Origin: Ooceraea biroi
Taxonomy: Eukaryota > Arthropoda > Insecta > Hymenoptera > Formicidae
Assembly (NCBI RefSeq): GCF_003672135.1
Contig: NC_039514.1
Span: 3,720,001-3,784,000 of the forward strand
Direction: 5' to 3'
Length of the DNA: 64,000 nucleotides
Shown here: one piece after another, positions 19,801 to 30,622 of the stretch
Layout: each line of letters opens with the position of its first letter
Numbering within the stretch: the first letter of the stretch is position 1
Position numbers and translations under genes: made by a program
Notes under the pieces: model-generated
Told to the model about the DNA's origin: nothing
Database searches by the model: none
What the model saw: only the letters and a program-made list of their open reading frames with translations

Positions 19801-22037
19801 GAAGAACTCCGTGATGTGGCAGATATACAGAGGCGGATTGTACGTCGGTGGGGACGGTGCAGCGTTGCATGTGCCGTAAACTAGCGTACTCCGCCATGAA
19901 GTTCTTGTATAGTTGACCAAAGGTGTTGTTGATGACGATCTGTCGCTGTACTCGTCACATGGATTGCTCCGCAGCCTGGCGAGTATCCCCCAGGCATCCG
20001 ATATCAGACCGGAACGGCAGCCTGACAATATAGCGTCCAGTTGGATCACGAGAGTGAGTTGTGCGAAAGTGCTCTTCGCACGCTTGTTCATCTGCGTGGA
20101 GCCTCGCGTGAGTCGATGACGGAATGTCCTCCTGAGTCCAGAACCTTTGCAAGGAGTCATTGAGACTAAGTTCTTCGTCGGAGGAAAGCGATACGGTCGT
20201 CACTTGGTGGATTTGGCTGTATTTTTGCGAGGTTGATCCAGAGACGATCCAACCAAGTGTAGTGTGCTGAGCGACAGGAGCATTGGATGGTCCCTTGCGG
20301 AGCTCATCACGAAGAAGATGTCCATAGATGTCAGCTCCGAGGATGATATCTATCTGAGCTGGCGTCGCAAAGTCTGGATCGGCGAATGGTAGTCCCTCAA
20401 GATGGTCCCATGAAGAAGTGTTGATTGGCTCCGATGGTATTTTACCTGTCAACTGAGGTAGGATATAAGCAGTTGCCGTAAAGAATGATGATGGGTCGAC
20501 ACACGAATGAAGTTGCACGGAAACCACTCCCCGGACAGATCCGACTTTGTGAGCACCGACTCCAGCGATGTTCAGCGACGATCGACTGCGCGAAAGACGC
20601 ATTAATTGAACGATAGATTCACTAATCAATGAGATTTCTGAACCCTGATCCAAGAGTGCGCGAAGTACGAGACTTCGTGATTCATCAACCAAGAGACGAA
20701 CCTGAGCTGTGGCGAGCAGAGTTTGTCGCTCGGAATGATCGACTCCAGATGAAACGAAGTGAGCTACGGCGGTTGGTTTCTCGACACTTACTACTGAAGA
20801 GGAAGGCGAACTCGATGATGAAAGAAATGGAACTGATGGTGTGAATGTTGTCTCCCGATGAAGCAGAGTATGATGTTGAGCCTTGCACAGGCGACATCGT
20901 TTGAGACAGCGACAATCTGCAAAACGATGATTTCCGAGGCAGTTGAAGCACAGATTTTTTGTCTCAACGAATTTCCGACGATCGTCAAGAGATTTGGACG
21001 CAAACTCTGAGCATGAGGCGATATAGTGCGAAGCTGAGCAACAGGAGCATCCCGATTTGGTTATTGCAGCTGAGTGAATACGAACAGGCTTAGATTTTGA
21101 GCCTGCTTTCGGAGCAGTTAACTTGGAGGCGGAATTGCGAGAACTGATAGCCTCGAGAGCGCGAATGCGCCCTTCGAGAAAGACCTCCAGTTGAGAGAAT
21201 GTAGCTAGCTCCGTGGACTCACCGAGGTGAATTTCCCATGCTTCGAGAATGGTGGGGTCCAATCTTCGAGTGACGAAGTGGACGAGAATCGAGTCCCAGC
21301 TTTCAACGGGAACGTGGAGAGCAGCTAGAGACCCGAGAGATTCCTTGATCGTAGAAAGAAGGTGCTTGAGATCGCTACTTGTAGCTTGCGTGAGCGGTTT
21401 CAAGTCGAAGATTCGATCAAGGTTCGAAGAAACAATAGCGCGCTTATTTTCGTATCGCGAAGTGAGCGATTCCCATGCGCGAGGAAAGTTATCAGACGTA
21501 ATCGATATATTTGCAATGAGTCGCGACGCTTCACTCGAAACCTGGCTTCGTAGATAATGCAATTTTTCCACGGGAGAGAGATCTTGATTGGACACGACCA
21601 TCGATGAGAAGAGATCTCGGAACGCTGGCCAGTCATAATAGTTGCCCGTGAATTTCGGTAAGCTGATTTTTGGCAAAGCGCGACTAGATCCGGAACAGCA
21701 GGTGATTGATAGTGTTGAGTGCGTCTGGTTTCGGCTCAGCGAATGAGTCTTGCAATTGAAGAAGATTCGATTTAGAGTCGAAGTAAGATTCCTCACAAGT
21801 TGCATATAAATCTTTTGAGAAATAGTCAAGTGAGCGTTGTTCGTCCGTAATAGATTCGACTAATTTATCGTGGTTCGATTGAAATTTATTCCAGTCTGAG
21901 TCGAGCTGGTGGATTCGCGCGGTTAATGTAAACTTGTTTAGTTTCTCTTGTCCAAGTTTTTTTGTATTTGTGTAAGCCCGAGCTATTCGACCGAAGAAAT
22001 CTTGTTGTTTCTCGACAACAGAAGTGACGGTTGGCAT
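16853..22037 (-). pseudogene. BEL/Pao gag-pol polyprotein, lightly damaged
   Basis: Reading down the minus strand from ATG 22037: gag (MPTVTSVVEKQQDFFGRI), a frameshift near 21690, then a gag core (LPKFTGNYYDWPAFRDLF), Cys-rich zinc knuckles (LCFNCLGNHRFADC), an aspartic protease (LLDQGSEISLIS), reverse transcriptase with MYVDDVLSG, RNase H (HGFSDASHDALGAVVYL) and integrase with an HHCC zinc region and the D,D,E core (SGVDYAGPF, ITSDCGTNLVGA, FGGKWEAAV). The pol segments are in one frame, broken only by a TGA just upstream of 19955 and a TAG just upstream of 18425. The domain order PR-RT-RH-IN and the YVDD box are typical of BEL/Pao. With one frameshift and two stops it is almost intact. Confidence 0.88.
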
Positions 22038-22289
22038 GGTGAAAAACTTCGAAAGGTCGAGTGAGTAATGAGCTGACACCGATAATGATAATTACTTGGA
22101 ATGGCAAAGAATAACGATTGACAGAATGTGGCTTACAGATTTCGACGCTGAACCCCTTCTTACAACGGACGACCAGGCGGACCCTCGTGGAGTTCAATCT
22201 CAGCAACCAGGAGGTCGAAACATAGATAGCACTAGAATGGACACTGTGAGAAAGAAGCGACAAAGAAGATCCGGCTCGAAGGACCAAAA

Positions 22290-22741
22290 TGTTCTTGGTT
22301 CTTCAATCGTTGCCGACGAATTGCACTTTCGGCTACTCGATCCACCTTGGTGCAACACGGCGAGAAGCGAAGGAAGACCGTAAAGCTGAATAAGTGAAAG
22401 AGCGGAAGATGTGAAATGAACTTTGAATGTATGATTAACAAAGGCTTTATTGTAACACGTCGAAAGCGCGTTTTAACAGCAAAGAAACTTCGTAAGAGAT
22501 ACACTGTGGCTTTAAGTCCGATCGACTCGACTCGCGATGCTCTAATGACAATGATCAGCTGATTCGGAAGCTAGCCGGTGTCGGATTCGGTAGCGAGGCA
22601 AGACGAACGCGTGTTTGTCTTCGATTCGCTTCATAACAAGTTCTTATTTTGAGGCTTAGAATCGATGAAAGGAATATGTACATGCAGAAATTAAGATGAT
22701 AAAGAAAATCGCAGTTGTAATTATTGATAAAAGTCTGAACA
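22290..22741 (-). repeat. 5' LTR of the BEL/Pao element (right on plus strand)
   Basis: It is 452 bp with TG...CA ends and is upstream of gag on the minus strand, so it holds the promoter. Confidence 0.92.
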
Positions 22742-23000
22742 ACCTTTTATCACCGGAAGTGGGCGGGGTTTTTCTCCTCCACTGGATTTTCCGTTAGATG
22801 TTTTTTTATCACCGGAAGCGGGCGGAGTCCCGGTCGACGACGTTATTTTTGGTCATGCGCTGATAACGATTTTCCCTGATATCACCGAAAGCGAGCGGTG
22901 TTCTGGTCGACGTTTTTTTTCGGTTAGGATCCTTTATCGCCGGAAGCGGGTGGCGTCCTTGTCAAAGACGTTATACTTTTGGTCATCCGCTGATAACGGT
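22742..23000 (+). repeat. Iteron array, right copy, second part, and outer palindrome edge
   Basis: Units occur near 22749 and 22808, with variants near 22880 (ATCACCGAAAG) and 22930 (TTATCGCCGGAAG). The last ~100 bp pair with the outer edge of the left arm near 10.69-10.80 kb (a GTCNAAGACG motif followed by a GATAACG motif). The block ends just before the TATA box of the 23104 gene. Confidence 0.7.
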
Positions 23001-23016
23001 TTTTCTATATGAAGCG

Positions 23017-23023
23017 TATATAA
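23017..23023 (+). promoter_or_regulatory. TATA box upstream of the 23104 ORF
   Basis: TATATAA lies 87 bases upstream of ATG 23104, directly outside the palindrome edge. The distance matches the two p-gene copies. Confidence 0.5.
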
Positions 23024-23103
23024 CGAGCGGAGCGCGTCCGATCGAGCAAACGCGTCGGAGTCGGTGTTCCTTGAACAACTCGTTGCGATTAACCTTTGGT
23101 CGC

Positions 23104-23658
23104 ATGGAGCCCGGAAAGTCCGGTTTAAAGAAGCCTGGATCGAGGGACGCGTCGAACGTTGATAACGAGTTGGAGCAGTTCATGGATGAGGCGGAATTGG
23201 ATATCGTTTTTAGACAGTTCGATACGATTCTCTATAACACCTTCGATTTCGTGTATCGGGTCTGGAATCCAATACGATCGGTGGTGCAAAATCTACGAGT
23301 AATAATCGCCTTTCTGTCGAAGTATTTGTGGAATCAGAGGAGGCGGAAGAGCGACGTCGATGCGCCCGCGCGCCGCATGAGCGAGGGTTGGCACATGAAA
23401 GTAACGTTGATGGAGACGTGCGCGCTGTGGATGAAGCGAGATCCGATGAATCCAACCTGTTCAACGGAAGTCTTTCATAACTATATATTGAGCCACCTTC
23501 CGGATCGATTGTACACGCAGTACAGGACAGGTCTGATGACCGAGGAAACGATGCGGGAATGGGTGCGCGAGTACATCGAGTACCTGCACGATTTGCCATT
23601 TGGTGCGCTTAAATCGTCCGAAGCGCGCGTTTCAAAGACCGTCCGTAAATCCGAATGA
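23104..23658 (+). CDS. Hypothetical protein of the virus-like element, 184 aa
   Basis: The frame is open from 23071, but ATG 23104 (MEPGKSGLKKPG) is the first ATG and sits 87 bases after a TATA box. The protein has an acidic helix-like stretch (DNELEQFMDEAELDIVF), a hydrophobic segment around residues 55-80 (VVQNLRVIIAFLSKYLW) followed by basic residues (NQRRRKSD), and a C-terminal acidic-aromatic region (REWVREYIEYLHDLPF). The hydrophobic segment could be a membrane or amphipathic helix. I do not recognise the family. Codon use matches the GC-rich virus-like genes, and no stop or frameshift is visible. Confidence 0.5.
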   Translation: MEPGKSGLKKPGSRDASNVDNELEQFMDEAELDIVFRQFDTILYNTFDFVYRVWNPIRSVVQNLRVIIAFLSKYLWNQRRRKSDVDAPARRMSEGWHMKVTLMETCALWMKRDPMNPTCSTEVFHNYILSHLPDRLYTQYRTGLMTEETMREWVREYIEYLHDLPFGALKSSEARVSKTVRKSE

Positions 23659-23750
23659 GCATCGACGACGATCGTTCGCGTCGTACCGATCCAGTAGGTG
23701 CGCGTTCGCGGTGCAACGGTTATTCTCAAAATTGCGAGGTTATCGCGACG

Positions 23751-24054
23751 ATGTTCCTGTTGCTGCCGGACGATAGAGAGATCCTCGGTCTGACGAGCGA
23801 GCAGTTGCGGTACGTTCCGAAGATCGTTCTCCTGGAACGATACGGCGACTACGTGGAAGGGTTGTGGGACAGGTTACCGGAACACCTGAGACGCGATCCC
23901 GAGGTGCGACGGTACCGCAGGTGCGACCCTCGCGCACTACAACCAGCCTGGGCAGCGTGATCACATAGACGGTCTGGCGCCGCGGATCATCGATTGTACC
24001 GCGTGTCGAGCGATCGAGGCGCGAGGGTCGCGCGACGAGGCCACGGGGACGTAG
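23751..24054 (+). pseudogene. Conserved small protein of the element, frameshifted
   Basis: From ATG 23751 (MFLLLPDDREILGLTSEQL) the ORF reads VPKIVLLERYGDYVEGLWD and then ends in an unrelated tail at 23960. Another frame from about 23930 continues with a plausible conserved end (LAHYNQPGQRDHIDG, then DCTACRAI) to the TAG at 24052-24054. A single indel near 23930 therefore splits the gene. I have a vague recollection of related proteins near such polymerases, with no known function. The CTAC pair may be half of a metal site. Confidence 0.4.
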
Positions 24055-24119
24055 GCGCGCGATCGTCGACCCCGCTAAACCGACGCGCGAGGATGCGGGA
24101 TTGAGTCTTCAACGAACGC

Positions 24120-24788
24120 ATGAGCCCTCTCGAGGAGGACGTCGCCGAGGTTCTCGAGGACGTGCACGACGTTCCCGGGGACGATGCTCCGGAAGGGACC
24201 GGTTCCGGGAGCGTTCGACGACTCTCGCTAGCGCGTTTTCTGCGCGACCGCGAGATCGGCGCGCGTCGAACCGGCGAACGTTCCACGGGACAGGGAGTCG
24301 TGATTCAAAAGAGGAGCGTAGTAGACTGGCCGTATCACGCGCGAAGGGCACTGTACGCGCGGATGCTGAGAGAGTGCAAGAACGCGGAAACAGGGACGCG
24401 AAGAAGATCGTGGAACTGGCAGTACTACACGGAGGACATCGCCTATAAGGTCGAGGACAGAGACGTAGCGCTGTGCGTCACGATTCCCACCGGTCTTGGG
24501 CGGTCGTGCGAACCGACGGTGATGGACGGTATATATCGAACGACCTATATCTACATAATCGACGGAAAGCGACTAGCGAATCACGAAAGGTCGATAGAGA
24601 AAAGGCAATATTATAACGAACGGTCAAAACCGGACGAGGAACGGACAAATTAAAAAAATGAACTGACGAAGTACGAGGGCTTCCCGTTCTACGCAGAGCG
24701 GTTCAAGGTGATGAACGAGGACGTTAACGACGTGGAACGTCATTGCTCGACGCACGAGCGACGAACGTGCGAGTGCGTCGAGGCGTAG
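24120..24788 (+). pseudogene. Hypothetical protein upstream of PolB, one in-frame stop
   Basis: The ORF from ATG 24120 ends at TAA 24651-24653 after 177 codons. The same frame then continues as clearly protein-like sequence (KNELTKYEGFPFYAERFKV) to the TAG at 24786-24788, 20 bases before the PolB ATG. The N-terminus is acidic (MSPLEEDVAEVLEDVHD), the middle basic, and the C-terminal extension has a Cys/His cluster (RHCSTHERRTCEC) that could bind zinc. The stop lies in an A-rich run, where a mutation or sequencing slip is plausible. Function unknown. Confidence 0.45.
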
Positions 24789-25905
24789 GAACGCTCTGCG
24801 CGAGGACGATGGACGAGCGCGGGCTCACCGAGCTCGCCGGGCGCGTCGGGACGCTCGGCACGTACCTCGACTGGGAACTCAGGTGCGACGAATACCTGCG
24901 AGGATCGCGGGAAGAGTGCGCGCGCGGGGGAGGGAGCTCGCGATCGGTGACCGGGCGGAGGCTCGCCGCGGTCGCGAGGATCGCGCGACTGGAGGGCGTG
25001 AGGAACCGTCTGAGACGACGATTCTTGTACGTGGGCGCGGGACTCAGCGAGCGGACCGGACTCTCCTGGACGGAGGTAGAGACGGCGTTCAAGAGTCGCG
25101 TGCTCACCGGTGCGGTGATCAACGACGACCGCGTCGAGCCGCGCCGATTCCTCGAGGATGCCCGGGACGTGGTGATCGAGCGCGTGCGCGGTAGCCTCAC
25201 TACGTTGAACAGTGTCAAGGTGAACACCGCGTTCAACGCGGAGTTCGTAACGGGCGAGAAGACGGCGGTAAAGATGATCGCCACGAGGAACCACGGGCTA
25301 CTACCCACGTCCGAACTCCGCGAGTGGTACGACGAGCGCGTGATGGAGGCCACTCTGGCGGCGCTCGACGAGTTTCAAGAGCGGGACAGCGAGTGGGCGT
25401 TGTCCAAGATACTGAACTTAACGGTCAACGTGAACAAGTACAACCCCATGCACGCTGGGTGCGTCGTCGATATACCGCGCGCGATACGGTTGAAACACGC
25501 GGTGGTGAACGTGCGAGCAAAGGACAACGCGTGCTTCGCGTTGGCGGTGGTCGCCGCTCTACATCCAAGCGTTGAACACGCGGATAAGGTGACGCAATAC
25601 CCCGACTACAGAACCGTGTTAGACGTCAGGGGTATAGACTTTCCGATGACGCTCGACCAGATCGGTAAGTTCGAGCGCAAGAACGGGATATCGATAAACG
25701 TTTTTACCGAGGATGACGAGTGCAAGCGAGGGGCTATCGCTCCGCTGCGGCTGACCGATTACAAGCGAGACAGACACGTCAACCTGCTGTACGTGCTCGA
25801 CGACCGCGCGAGACAACCGGGGCACTTCGCGTGGATCAGGAACCTGTCGCGCCTGGTTAGCGCGCAACTTAGTACGAAGCATCACCAGAAGTACATCTGC
25901 GATCG

Positions 25906-27870
25906 GTAAGTTTTCGTAGAAACACCATCCCTATCTGTTTTTCGCCTGTCATATCACAAAAAGTATTTATAACAATTGTGACGTGACGTTTTGGCGTCCG
26001 TCACAAGGGCGTTGCTCAACCGAGGGGGGGAATTTATTGGAGTCGCTCCAGCCCCCGAGGGGGAGCGATCCGTCGCGTTCTTGTCGATTTACTTTTACAA
26101 AAAGATTGCGAGAGGATTGCAGAATAGCCGAATGAGGATACAGGCAACGGAGAGGCTGCCGGACATGGAGGAGCGAAGGACGGGGCGAAGAGAAGTCCTG
26201 CAAGATGACCGGAAGCGAGCATCAGGAGCCCGGGAGGAGCCGAGTCCTAGCGGACTCTCAGCGATACCGGGGCACAACTCCAAATTACCGCCCCCTCGGC
26301 CTACCGAGCAGAGGATCTGCTCGCCAGCGTTATCACGGCCTGCAAGTTGCTATTCCCGAGTACCGAGGCGGGCCCGCTGGCCAGAGCGGGTGGAGGATCT
26401 TTCCGCCTCGTCCCTGTCAGAGTTTGGCCGCTCTGGCAGGGAACTACTGGTAGTAGCGACGGGAATAGGCAGCGCAAGAAGAATTACAAGAAGTGTCACC
26501 CGAGGGGCTGCGGATGAGTCGACGTAGCGGCCGAAGCATGGATCTATCGTCGCCAAATCGATGAGTTGCGCAAATCGATGTGCGGACTAATAAGGCCCTC
26601 CCGGCGCGCTCCGCGATCCTCACTGCGAGCCCGGCTAGCAAATCGTAAGGAGCGACTCTGAGGCCCTTAGACAAATATCACACCTGCAGATCAGGACGAC
26701 GTGGGACGAGCGCCAACCTATAAGAACCTCACTCGGCGACTTATTAGATTCCGTTCCCGGCCAAGACGGCACCTCGAGCCTCAGTAGTAATTAAAAGATC
26801 GAGATAACTTGCCGGAGGCGTGTTATCGAGGCCCGTCGGCTCCGGAAAGCGTATCGCGAAAATAGTCTAATCCCGTACACTCCCGAATGTACCGAGCCAC
26901 CGCAAGGTGTTGAGTACCGGAGTGATTATATCCTCCCTCTCGGGATTCGCCGGCTCCAGTCATTTGTATCGTATCATATTGTATCGCATATGTTGTATGG
27001 CGTATCGTCGTATCGCGTATTTTCCGTATCATATCGTTTCGTTTATTTGATTGCGAGATCGTCTCGTCGTTGACGGTAATTGGATTACGGTAATTATCGT
27101 TTGCGTGGAGTAACGCTCCAGTATCGTTTTCGTATCGCTCGCGTGGAATAACGCTCTTGTCTCGTTGCGTGAAGTAACGCTCGCGTATCGGCAAGATTAT
27201 CGTTTTCCGTCTCGTAGCGTGGAGTCCGCTCCCGCATAGAGTATCGCGTACCTATCGTCTTGCGTTTCAGGTGTTTTTTCCGGGTGTTGTTCATCCCGTC
27301 GATATCGTTCGGAATTTAGCGTCACGACCGATCCGCGAGATCTCGACGCCGACGCGCTCGTGTCTCCAAAATCGGCGTCGTGTACGTAATAATTACCGCG
27401 ATATAAACGACCTCCCGCGTGGCTACATCCCGTACGATTATTTTGTCTCTTTTGCGGTTATTCAATTGTACTTATCGTGCCCGTTTTGCGTTGATCGGAT
27501 TGTTTTGTGTTGATCGGATTGTTTTGCGTCGTTCGTATTTATTTGGATCCCTACCTACTTGTTACTTGCAATGCCAAATATATCATTTGTTAATTTTATA
27601 TGACTCGTTACTGACTCTCTCCTCTCCAGGCTCTCATTATATCCGACCCTTGCCCATATCGTCTCGCGATATCGTTTGTGTCGATTTTCCGAGTGGTGCG
27701 TTCACGCACCTGGCGCCCAATACTTCAGTCCCGCAATTTACCGTGGATTGGTCCTCGCTGACCATCTAACTCGACCTCTAATCACCCGTGACTCCCCACG
27801 TTCACGGCGGAACGTGGGCTAGTCACGCGGTCGCGAACGTCGTTCATTTACGGCGTCGCACAATACACAG
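25906..27870 (+). other. PolB intron, enlarged by about 1.9 kb of foreign-looking DNA
   Basis: The donor is GTAAGT at 25906 and the acceptor AATACACAG ends at 27870. The homologous intron in copy 2 is only 79 bp. The extra sequence (about 25977-27860) begins TGTGACGTGACG. It contains no convincing ORF, has many CGTATCG-type repeats near 26.95-27.25 kb, and includes TGGCGCCC at 27721, which resembles a retroelement primer site two bases after a CA end at 27718. One reading is a solo LTR plus leader fragment. Evidence is weak and no target duplication was found. Confidence 0.45.
27788..27826. repeat. Strong hairpin near the PolB intron acceptor
   Basis: GTGACTCCCCACGTTC pairs with GAACGTGGGCTAGTCAC across a 6-base loop, with one bulge or mismatch region. 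It lies 45 bases before the acceptor site. Confidence 0.6.
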
Positions 27871-30588
27871 GTGTCTACACTACTTCCCGACCGTTGAGAG
27901 ACTGTCCGCTCACGCCATCGACTGTGGGCGTATCAACGACTGCGCGATAATTCTTCCCAACGAGGACGATAAGCTGCTGGCCTTCCGGAACTTCAAGAGG
28001 AAGGAGCGCGCACCGTTCGTCGTCTACGCCGACCTAGAGTGTACGCTGGAGAAGAACGAGGAGGATACTGCGAAGACCGGCGCGTATCAACGGCACAGGG
28101 CGTTCAGCGTGGGATACTACGTCAGTTGCGCCTACGACGAGTCGTTGTCCGCGTACAGATCGCGTCGCGGGGAGGACTGCGTGCCGCGGTTCGTTGGCGA
28201 GCTCGGCGAACTGGCGCAGCGCGTCAAGGCGATCCTCGCGTCAAACGCGCCCATGAGGGACCTCACCCCGGAGCAGCGCGAGGAACTGCGAGACGCCGCC
28301 GCGCTGTGCCACGTGTGCGGTAAGCCGTTCGCGGCGACCGACGCCCAAGTGCGCGATCACTGCCACCTTACCGGTCGCTACAAAGGCCCGGCGCACTCGA
28401 CGTGCAATCTGAATTACAAGGACTCGCACGTTATCCCGGTGATATTTCACAATCTCTCAGGGTACGACGCGCACTTCATCATCGAGGACGTGGCGAACGC
28501 CTTCGAGAGTAGCGTGGAGTTACTGCCGCTGACGAAGGAGCGGTACATCGCGTTCACGAAGAACGTCGCGAACGCGGAGGACAGGAACGGGTGCGGAACG
28601 TGCGTGAAATTGCGGTTCATAGACTCGTACAAGTTTCTCGGCGCCAGTCTCGACAAACTAGCGTCCTATCTCGACCGGAGCCACATGAGAATCCTACGGT
28701 CGGAGTTTCGACATCTCTCCGAAGAGGATTTCGAGCTCCTCACGCGGAAAGGCGTATTTCCGTACAAGTACGTCGATAGCGCCGATAAACTGCTCGAGAC
28801 TCGTTTACCGCCGCGCGAGTCGTTCCACAGTTCGTTGACCGGTGATACGGTATCCGGTGACGATTACGCGCACGCGATAACCGTGTGGAATAGGTTTTCT
28901 ATCGAGACTCTCGGACAGTACAGCGACCTGTACCTGAAGACGGACGTTCTCCTCCTGGCGGATGTGTTCCAAAATTTCCGCGACACGTGTATACGGAGTT
29001 ACGGTCTGGACTCGGCGCACTACTACATGCTACCGGGTACACGTGGGACGCGATGCTGCTGCACACGGGCATCGAGTTCGAGCTGCTGACGGACGTTGAT
29101 ATGGTGCTGTTCGTGGAACGCGGCGTGCGCGGCGGTCTGAGTCAATGCTCGCACCGATACGCGCGAGCAAACAACGGGTACGCGCCGTCCAACGATCCGT
29201 GCGAACCGTCGACGTACCTGATGTACTACGACGTGAACAATCTGTACGGATGGGCAGTGTGTCAGCCGCTGCCCAGCTCGGGTTTTCGCTGGGTCGAGGA
29301 CGTCTCGACGCTCGACGTGAGCGCGATCCCACCAGACTCGCCCACCGAGTACATCCTCGAGGTCGATCTGGAGTATCCGCGGTATCTTCACGACGCGCAC
29401 TCGGACCTGCCGTTCTGTCCGACGCGCGAGACACCGCCCGATAAGCGGCAGGAAAAGCTCCTCGCGACTCTGTGCGATAAGGAGCGGTACGTCGTACACT
29501 ATCGCACCTTGCAGCAATGCACGCGCCACGGGCTTCGCGTCACAAAAATCCATCGCGTCTTAGAATTCGCGCAATCTCCGTGGCTCCGCGATTACATCGA
29601 GTTGAACACGCAATTTAGAACGGCCGCGAAAAACGATTTCGAAAAAAAATTGTATAAAGTAATGAACAACGCGGTGTTCGGTAAGACGATGGAGAACGTG
29701 CGTAATCGCGTGGACATTAAACTCGTGACGCACTGGGACGGGAGACACGGCGCCGAGGCTTTTATCGCGCGTCCGAACTTCCACAGCAGGGCCGTGTTCG
29801 GGGAGAATCTCCTCGCCGTGGAGCTGCGCAGACTGAAGGCGACGTTCAACCGGCCGATATACGTCGGCATGTGCATACTGGATATCTCGAAGACGCGTCT
29901 GTACGAGTTTCACTACGAGTACATGGCACCGCTGTACGGCGACAAGTGTCGGATCATATACACGGACACGGACAGCCTGATATACGGCATCGAGTGCGAG
30001 GACGCGTACGCGGACATGGCGTGCGACATCGCGCGCTTCGACACGAGCGACTACCCCGCCGACAACGCGTACGGTATGCCCCTGCGGAACAAGAAGGTGC
30101 CGGGTCTCATGAAGGACGAGAACAACGGCGCCGTCATGACCGAGTTCATCGGGTTGAGGGCGAAGATGTACGCGCTGAGGGTATGCGGAAAGAGGGACAC
30201 GAAGAGGATCAAGGGCGTGTGCAGGAGCGTCGTAGGCAGAACGATAACGTTCGACGACTACGCGAGCTGTTTGAGGGAATCAACGGAAATGACCTGTCGA
30301 CAGTCGCGGATACAATCGAAGCTGCATCGCGTCTACACCGTATCGGAGACGAAGCTCGCCCTCAGCCCGCACGACAAACGGTACGTCGTATCCGGCTCCA
30401 CCAGCACCCTCCCGTGGGGGCACTACGGTATTCCGCGGTGACGCGTGAGGGGAATGCGGCGTGTATTTATAATATCGCGATAAAATTTTTTCATATACCG
30501 TATGCAATATTGCGATCGTTTATTGTTATGTGATTAAGGTTTTTTTATATAATAGAATATTTTATACAATATGTAATATTGTACTCTT

Positions 30589-30590
<2 letters not shown>

Positions 30591-30621
<31 letters not shown>

Positions 30622-30622
30622 T
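30591..30622. repeat. (AAT)n microsatellite, likely 3' tail of the non-LTR element
   Basis: About ten AAT repeats lie directly beyond the 3' end of the reverse-strand RT coding region. Simple-repeat tails are usual for several non-LTR clades. Confidence 0.6.

Larger units (their letters stand above)
16233..22741 (-). mobile_element. BEL/Pao LTR retrotransposon with two 452-bp LTRs
   Basis: The LTRs at 16233-16684 and 22290-22741 begin TGTTCTTGG and end CTGAACA and are nearly identical. The duplication ACCT flanks the element (16229-16232 and 22742-22745). The joined flanks reproduce the undisturbed iteron unit seen at 16103-16130. The coding strand is minus and encodes gag, protease, reverse transcriptase, RNase H and integrase. 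Near-identical LTRs argue for recent insertion. Confidence 0.93.
24809..30441 (+). pseudogene. Family-B DNA polymerase (Polinton/adintovirus type), copy 1, two exons, one frameshift
   Basis: Exon 1 is 24809-25905 and exon 2 is 27871-30441, together about 1,220 codons. ATG 24809 is chosen because copy 2 aligns from nearly the same point. After a conserved N-terminal domain (NKYNPMHAGC, KDNACFA) come the exonuclease motifs (VYADLE, FHNLSGYDAHFI, YLKTDVLLLADVF). Within this region an endonuclease-VII-like zinc motif (CHVCGKPF, DHCHLTGRYKG) is inserted. Polymerase motifs follow: DVNNLYGW (A), NNAVFGKTMEN (B) and YTDTDSL (C). The only visible lesion is a one-base indel near 29035, where motif LPG passes from one frame to the next. 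In this family the enzyme replicates the element's DNA, probably with a protein primer (known of the family). GT-AG splicing across the 1,965-bp intron restores Arg-Cys at the junction. Confidence 0.85.

Noticed and set aside
24101..25353. Arg/Ser-rich reverse-strand and alternate-frame ORFs over the PolB region
   Set aside because: Long shadows caused by high GC content opposite the real coding frames.
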